Part shown: positions 61,489 to 64,000 of the stretch, one piece after another | Numbering within the stretch: the first letter of the stretch is position 1 | Layout: each line of letters starts with the position of its first letter | Assembly: GCA_015056055.1 (NCBI GenBank) | Contig: SVHC01000004.1 | Location: 43,584 to 107,583, forward strand | From: Clostridiales bacterium | Lineage (GTDB): Bacteria > Bacillota > Clostridia > Christensenellales > Aristaeellaceae | Direction of reading: 5' to 3' | Length of the DNA stretch: 64,000 bases | Translations under genes and position numbers: made by a program | The notes under the pieces: generated by a model | Told to the model about the DNA's origin: nothing | The model's database searches: none | The model's input: the letters and a program-made list of their open reading frames with translations, nothing else

Positions 61489-62168
61489 TGTGATTCCCTC
61501 AAAACATAGCCCACTCCACGGACTGTATGAATCAGTTTCACGCCAAACATATCATCGATTTTTGCACGCAGATACCGGATATATACATCTACAACATTTG
61601 TTTCGCCCATATAGTCATAGCCCCATACGCGCTCAAGAAGCTTATCGCGCGAAAGAACAATGGAGCGATTTTCCATAAGAACCTGCAAAAGCTCAAATTC
61701 ACGGTTGGTTAGAACAATAGCATTTCCGTCATACTCTACGCTGCGACGCGCTGTGTCCAGTACAAGCTTTCCGCAAACCTGCTTTTCTTCTTTGAGAGCC
61801 ACACACGCACGTTTGCGCAGAGCTGCACGAATGCGTGCCAGTACTTCTTCAATTTCAAACGGCTTTGTAATATAGTCGTCTGCACCCATGTCAAGTCCCG
61901 TCACCTTATCCATAACGGCATCGCGTGCTGTGACCATAATGACGGGAATATCGCTTGATTTTCGCAGTCGTCGCAGCAATTCCATACCGCTCATTCCGGG
62001 CAGCATCACATCCAGCAGTATTAAGTCGTACTTTCCGCTTTGCGCCATTTCAAACCCGCTGCGCCCATCAAAAGCTTTGTCCACTTCATAGCCTTCATGC
62101 GTCAATTCAAGTTCAACGAATCGTGCAAGCTTCTGTTCATCTTCCACGATAAGAATTCTGTCCGCCAT
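61485..62168 (-). CDS. OmpR-family response regulator
   Basis: A 227-residue regulator. Receiver domain with ILIVEDEQKLARFVELEL, the phospho-acceptor Asp in YDLILLDVMLPG, and the conserved Lys in DDYITKPFEIEE. A winged-helix DNA-binding domain follows (TNREFELLQVLMENRSIVLS to the C-terminus). Partner of the adjacent kinase. ATG 62168 has AAAGGAAA upstream. Target genes are unknown. Confidence 0.95.
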   Translation of the reverse strand: MADRILIVEDEQKLARFVELELTHEGYEVDKAFDGRSGFEMAQSGKYDLILLDVMLPGMSGMELLRRLRKSSDIPVIMVTARDAVMDKVTGLDMGADDYITKPFEIEEVLARIRAALRKRACVALKEEKQVCGKLVLDTARRSVEYDGNAIVLTNREFELLQVLMENRSIVLSRDKLLERVWGYDYMGETNVVDVYIRYLRAKIDDMFGVKLIHTVRGVGYVLRESQ

Positions 62169-62216
62169 GCCGTTTCCTTTCCGCAACACGTATTTAAGCG
62201 GTTACTTATGATTGAT

Positions 62217-62243
62217 AAAAAGGGTGCCAATATTTGACACCCC
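62217..62243 (-). terminator. Terminator after the DUF4342 gene
   Basis: GGGTG/CACCC with inner CAA/TTG pairing and a T5 tract on the minus strand. Confidence 0.7.
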
Positions 62244-62250
62244 GTTGAAT

Positions 62251-62790
62251 TTATTGATTTTCGTCCGTTGAGTTGCCCTGCGCTATATCTGCCTTGAAAT
62301 CGTCTGCCATTTTGCTGGCTTTTTCAATGGTTTCGTTGATTTTATCCTTGCCCAGATTCGGCCCGCGGAACGAATACTTAAATCCCGTGAACAAGCCGAT
62401 CAGGAGCAGCCAGAAAATCAGCCAGAATGCGAGCGGAAGCAACACGACCACCACCGTTACCGGCAATGAGAAGAGCTCTTCCTGATTGCGTGAAACCACA
62501 AAGAAATTCACATTTCCGATTCCGATTAGCTTTCGCAGCCACATAAGCAGGCGACGCACTCCGCCCCGGAAATCGCTTTCCTTGTGACCATTCCGGGATT
62601 TCTTGGCAGAGTCATTTGTTTCGGATGCAGTGGTGTAGGCAGAGCCATTACCTGTTACCTTTCCCTGCTTCTCAAGAAGTACCATTGCATCCAGAAGATC
62701 CCAGTTTACCGCCTCCAAAGCAGCTTTTGCCTCTTCGTATGTAACATTAGCTTTTTCGCGAAGCATTTCGACCATTTCATAGTTTGTCAT
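62251..62790 (-). CDS. DUF4342 protein with UBA-like N-terminus
   Basis: A 179-residue protein. Residues 1-45 form a UBA/EF-Ts-like three-helix unit (NYEMVEMLREKANVTYEEAK, then LEAVNWDLLDAMVLLE). A linker follows, then an amphipathic and two-helix-like membrane segment (about 95-140, LPVTVVVVLLPLAFWLIFWL) and a coiled tail. Function unknown. ATG 62790 has GGAGTGG upstream. Confidence 0.8.
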   Translation of the reverse strand: MTNYEMVEMLREKANVTYEEAKAALEAVNWDLLDAMVLLEKQGKVTGNGSAYTTASETNDSAKKSRNGHKESDFRGGVRRLLMWLRKLIGIGNVNFFVVSRNQEELFSLPVTVVVVLLPLAFWLIFWLLLIGLFTGFKYSFRGPNLGKDKINETIEKASKMADDFKADIAQGNSTDENQ

Positions 62791-62899
62791 TGTATTCCAC
62801 TCCGTTCTTCTTTCGATGTCTGAATTATATCATCCGAAGATTACAACATCCTTGAACAGGATTAAAAATACATTAGAAACGGCTTGGACGCTCTTAAAA

Positions 62900-64000
62900 C
62901 TAATTGCCGAAATGAATTGTTCCTGAACCTTGCACAGTCTGAGCCTTGGTTTCTTCTTCAGCAGTTTCTTCGCCAAATGCGCCAAAGTCGGATATTTCAG
63001 GAGCAAAAATTCCGGTGATATACTCCACTACACCCGATTTAACCTGTTCAAATATGGCCGGCATTGTGCCGCTCAAACCCAGACTGTGGTATGCACCGTC
63101 AATTTCAAGCTTCTTGGCCTGAAGCTTTTCGGCACACTGCAGAGCAGTTTCAACCGACAGGAGTGTATCGCGGGTTCCGTATACCATAAAAACATTTGCG
63201 CGGGCATTGTAGGTTTTCAGAAGGATTTCGAGGGAAAACAGATCTTCATACCAGCTCGTGCTTACATTGTAGGATTTACCGTATGACACAGTCGTATAGT
63301 ATCCGTCTTTCAAAGCTTCCTGATACTGCGAATAATAAAGACTGCGAATATCCACCATACCGGCAGGCGCAAGCAATACCATTGCATTGCAGATGTCAGG
63401 CATATGAAGCGTTGCGCAAAGGGAAACCAGCGAACCGAGGCTATAGCCGAGCAGGCAGATTGCATCCTTATCTACCGGCAGATTGTTGATTGCCCATTCA
63501 CGACAGGCAATCACGTCTGAAGCCATGCCGGTAAGATTGTTCAACTGAAAATCGGCTGTAGAATCGCCACAACCCGCAAAATCCATTCGAATGGATGCAA
63601 TACCCTGATGTGCAAGCTCCACCGCAATTGCCGCAAATCCGCCGCGCTGATTTCGACCGCCAAGGAAACCGTGGCTCATAATAACGAGCGGAAACGGTCC
63701 TTCCCCCTCCGGCAACGTATAAGTCGCCGTAATTTCATACCGGGGTGTTTCGATAATAATATCCTTATTCACTACATCAGCCGGAATATTGACGATCATT
63801 TCAGGTTCAACTGCGGGAGAAGACCCCTTTGAAGAGGAACTTCCGGAAGAATTGCCGGAGGACGAACCACCAAAGAAATCATTTTCGGAAGATGAACCGC
63901 CGGAAGAATTATTTCCCCACGATGAATCAGACGAACTTCCGGAGCCCCATACTTCAGGCGGAGTTGCATCGCCGGAACCAAAGCTTTCAGCCCGGCTGCC
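62900..64000 (-). CDS. Alpha/beta hydrolase with Ser/Gly-rich leader (partial)
   Basis: The reading frame stays open to the right edge, so the gene is partial at its 5' end; an internal ATG at 63799 is not the true start. The visible product is 366 residues: about 67 of a Ser/Gly/Asn-rich linker (SSGGSSSENDFFGG, SSSGNSSGSSSSKG), then an alpha/beta hydrolase with the nucleophile elbow GYSLGS, oxyanion-region MSHGFLGGRN, and acid/His in VYGTRDTLLS and DGAYHSLG. The linker suggests a secreted or wall-tethered enzyme (inference). The substrate is unknown. Confidence 0.85.
   Translation of the reverse strand, partial: GSRAESFGSGDATPPEVWGSGSSSDSSWGNNSSGGSSSENDFFGGSSSGNSSGSSSSKGSSPAVEPEMIVNIPADVVNKDIIIETPRYEITATYTLPEGEGPFPLVIMSHGFLGGRNQRGGFAAIAVELAHQGIASIRMDFAGCGDSTADFQLNNLTGMASDVIACREWAINNLPVDKDAICLLGYSLGSLVSLCATLHMPDICNAMVLLAPAGMVDIRSLYYSQYQEALKDGYYTTVSYGKSYNVSTSWYEDLFSLEILLKTYNARANVFMVYGTRDTLLSVETALQCAEKLQAKKLEIDGAYHSLGLSGTMPAIFEQVKSGVVEYITGIFAPEISDFGAFGEETAEEETKAQTVQGSGTIHFGN

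Noticed and set aside
63796-63981. 61-codon minus-strand frame near the right edge
   Set aside because: Out of frame with the open hydrolase gene that covers the same bases.
1-64000. CRISPR arrays, tRNA, rRNA, insertion sequences, prophage
   Set aside because: No repeat-spacer pattern, no transposase or integrase, and no gap large enough for rRNA; no tRNA-like cloverleaf noticed in the short gaps.

Overview
The window looks like chromosomal DNA from an endospore-forming member of the class Clostridia (Eubacteriales in the broad sense). It carries sporulation and germination genes found only in spore formers: spoVAC-AD-AE, cotJA-JB-JC, spoIIR, sleB-ypeB, a gerA-type tricistronic operon and spoIVA. 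It also has Firmicutes housekeeping signatures: the ylmH-yggT-sepF-yggS division cluster, darA-holB-ricT, T-box control of hisS-aspS and serS, purR and tmcAL. Genes are densely packed, often with ATGA or TAATG stop/start overlaps. I see no rRNA, tRNA, insertion sequence, prophage or CRISPR array. No gene-free stretch exceeds about 300 bases.

Layout. 1-3.9 kb (minus): a division cluster (HlyD-like protein, yggS, sepF, yggT, ylmH), then divIVA on its own promoter and running off the window. 4-5.8 kb: tmcAL (minus) and tdk (plus). 5.8-8.9 kb: the spoVA operon (minus), apparently led by a tiny uncharacterised gene, diverging from cotJABC (plus). 8.9-11.1 kb: a DUF1848 protein and a secreted metallophosphoesterase. 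11.3-18.2 kb (minus): T-box-controlled hisS-aspS; a darA-holB-ricT-traX operon; a zinc-ribbon DUF2007-like gene. 18.4-24.5 kb (plus): a probable amino-sugar cluster with a GH109-like oxidoreductase, a MATE transporter, a HAD phosphatase, nagA and an atypical ROK protein. 24.6-28.6 kb (minus): an orphan mazF, ypeB, sleB, spoIIR and ispE.

28.6-34.5 kb: T-box serS, mnmM and an unknown small gene (plus), radA (minus), and a membrane-anchored metallophosphoesterase-like protein with a degraded active site (plus). 34.5-39.2 kb (plus): gerAA-gerAB-gerAC and a lipid kinase. 39.3-48.5 kb (minus): a TetR regulator, a YgiQ radical SAM protein, mfd, pth, prs and purR. 48.7-52.5 kb: murC and a lipoprotein (plus), a HAD phosphatase (minus), fabK (plus). 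52.6-55.2 kb (minus): an L-fucose/L-arabinose isomerase-family protein and a class B sortase. 55.3-56.8 kb (plus): spoIVA. 56.8-64 kb (minus): an MBOAT/SGNH O-acylation operon with a LexA-like regulator, a two-component system, a DUF4342 protein, and an alpha/beta hydrolase with a Ser/Gly-rich leader running off the window.

The most promising little-described items are: the 34-residue Arg-rich ORF coupled to spoVAC; the metallophosphoesterase-like pseudoenzyme before gerA; the gerAA start, whose ribosome-binding site lies in a terminator stem; the ROK protein with an extra N-terminal domain beside GH109/nagA; the antitoxin-less mazF in the germination block; and the MBOAT-SGNH-regulator operon. 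All functions are inferred from sequence motifs and context; no database search was possible.
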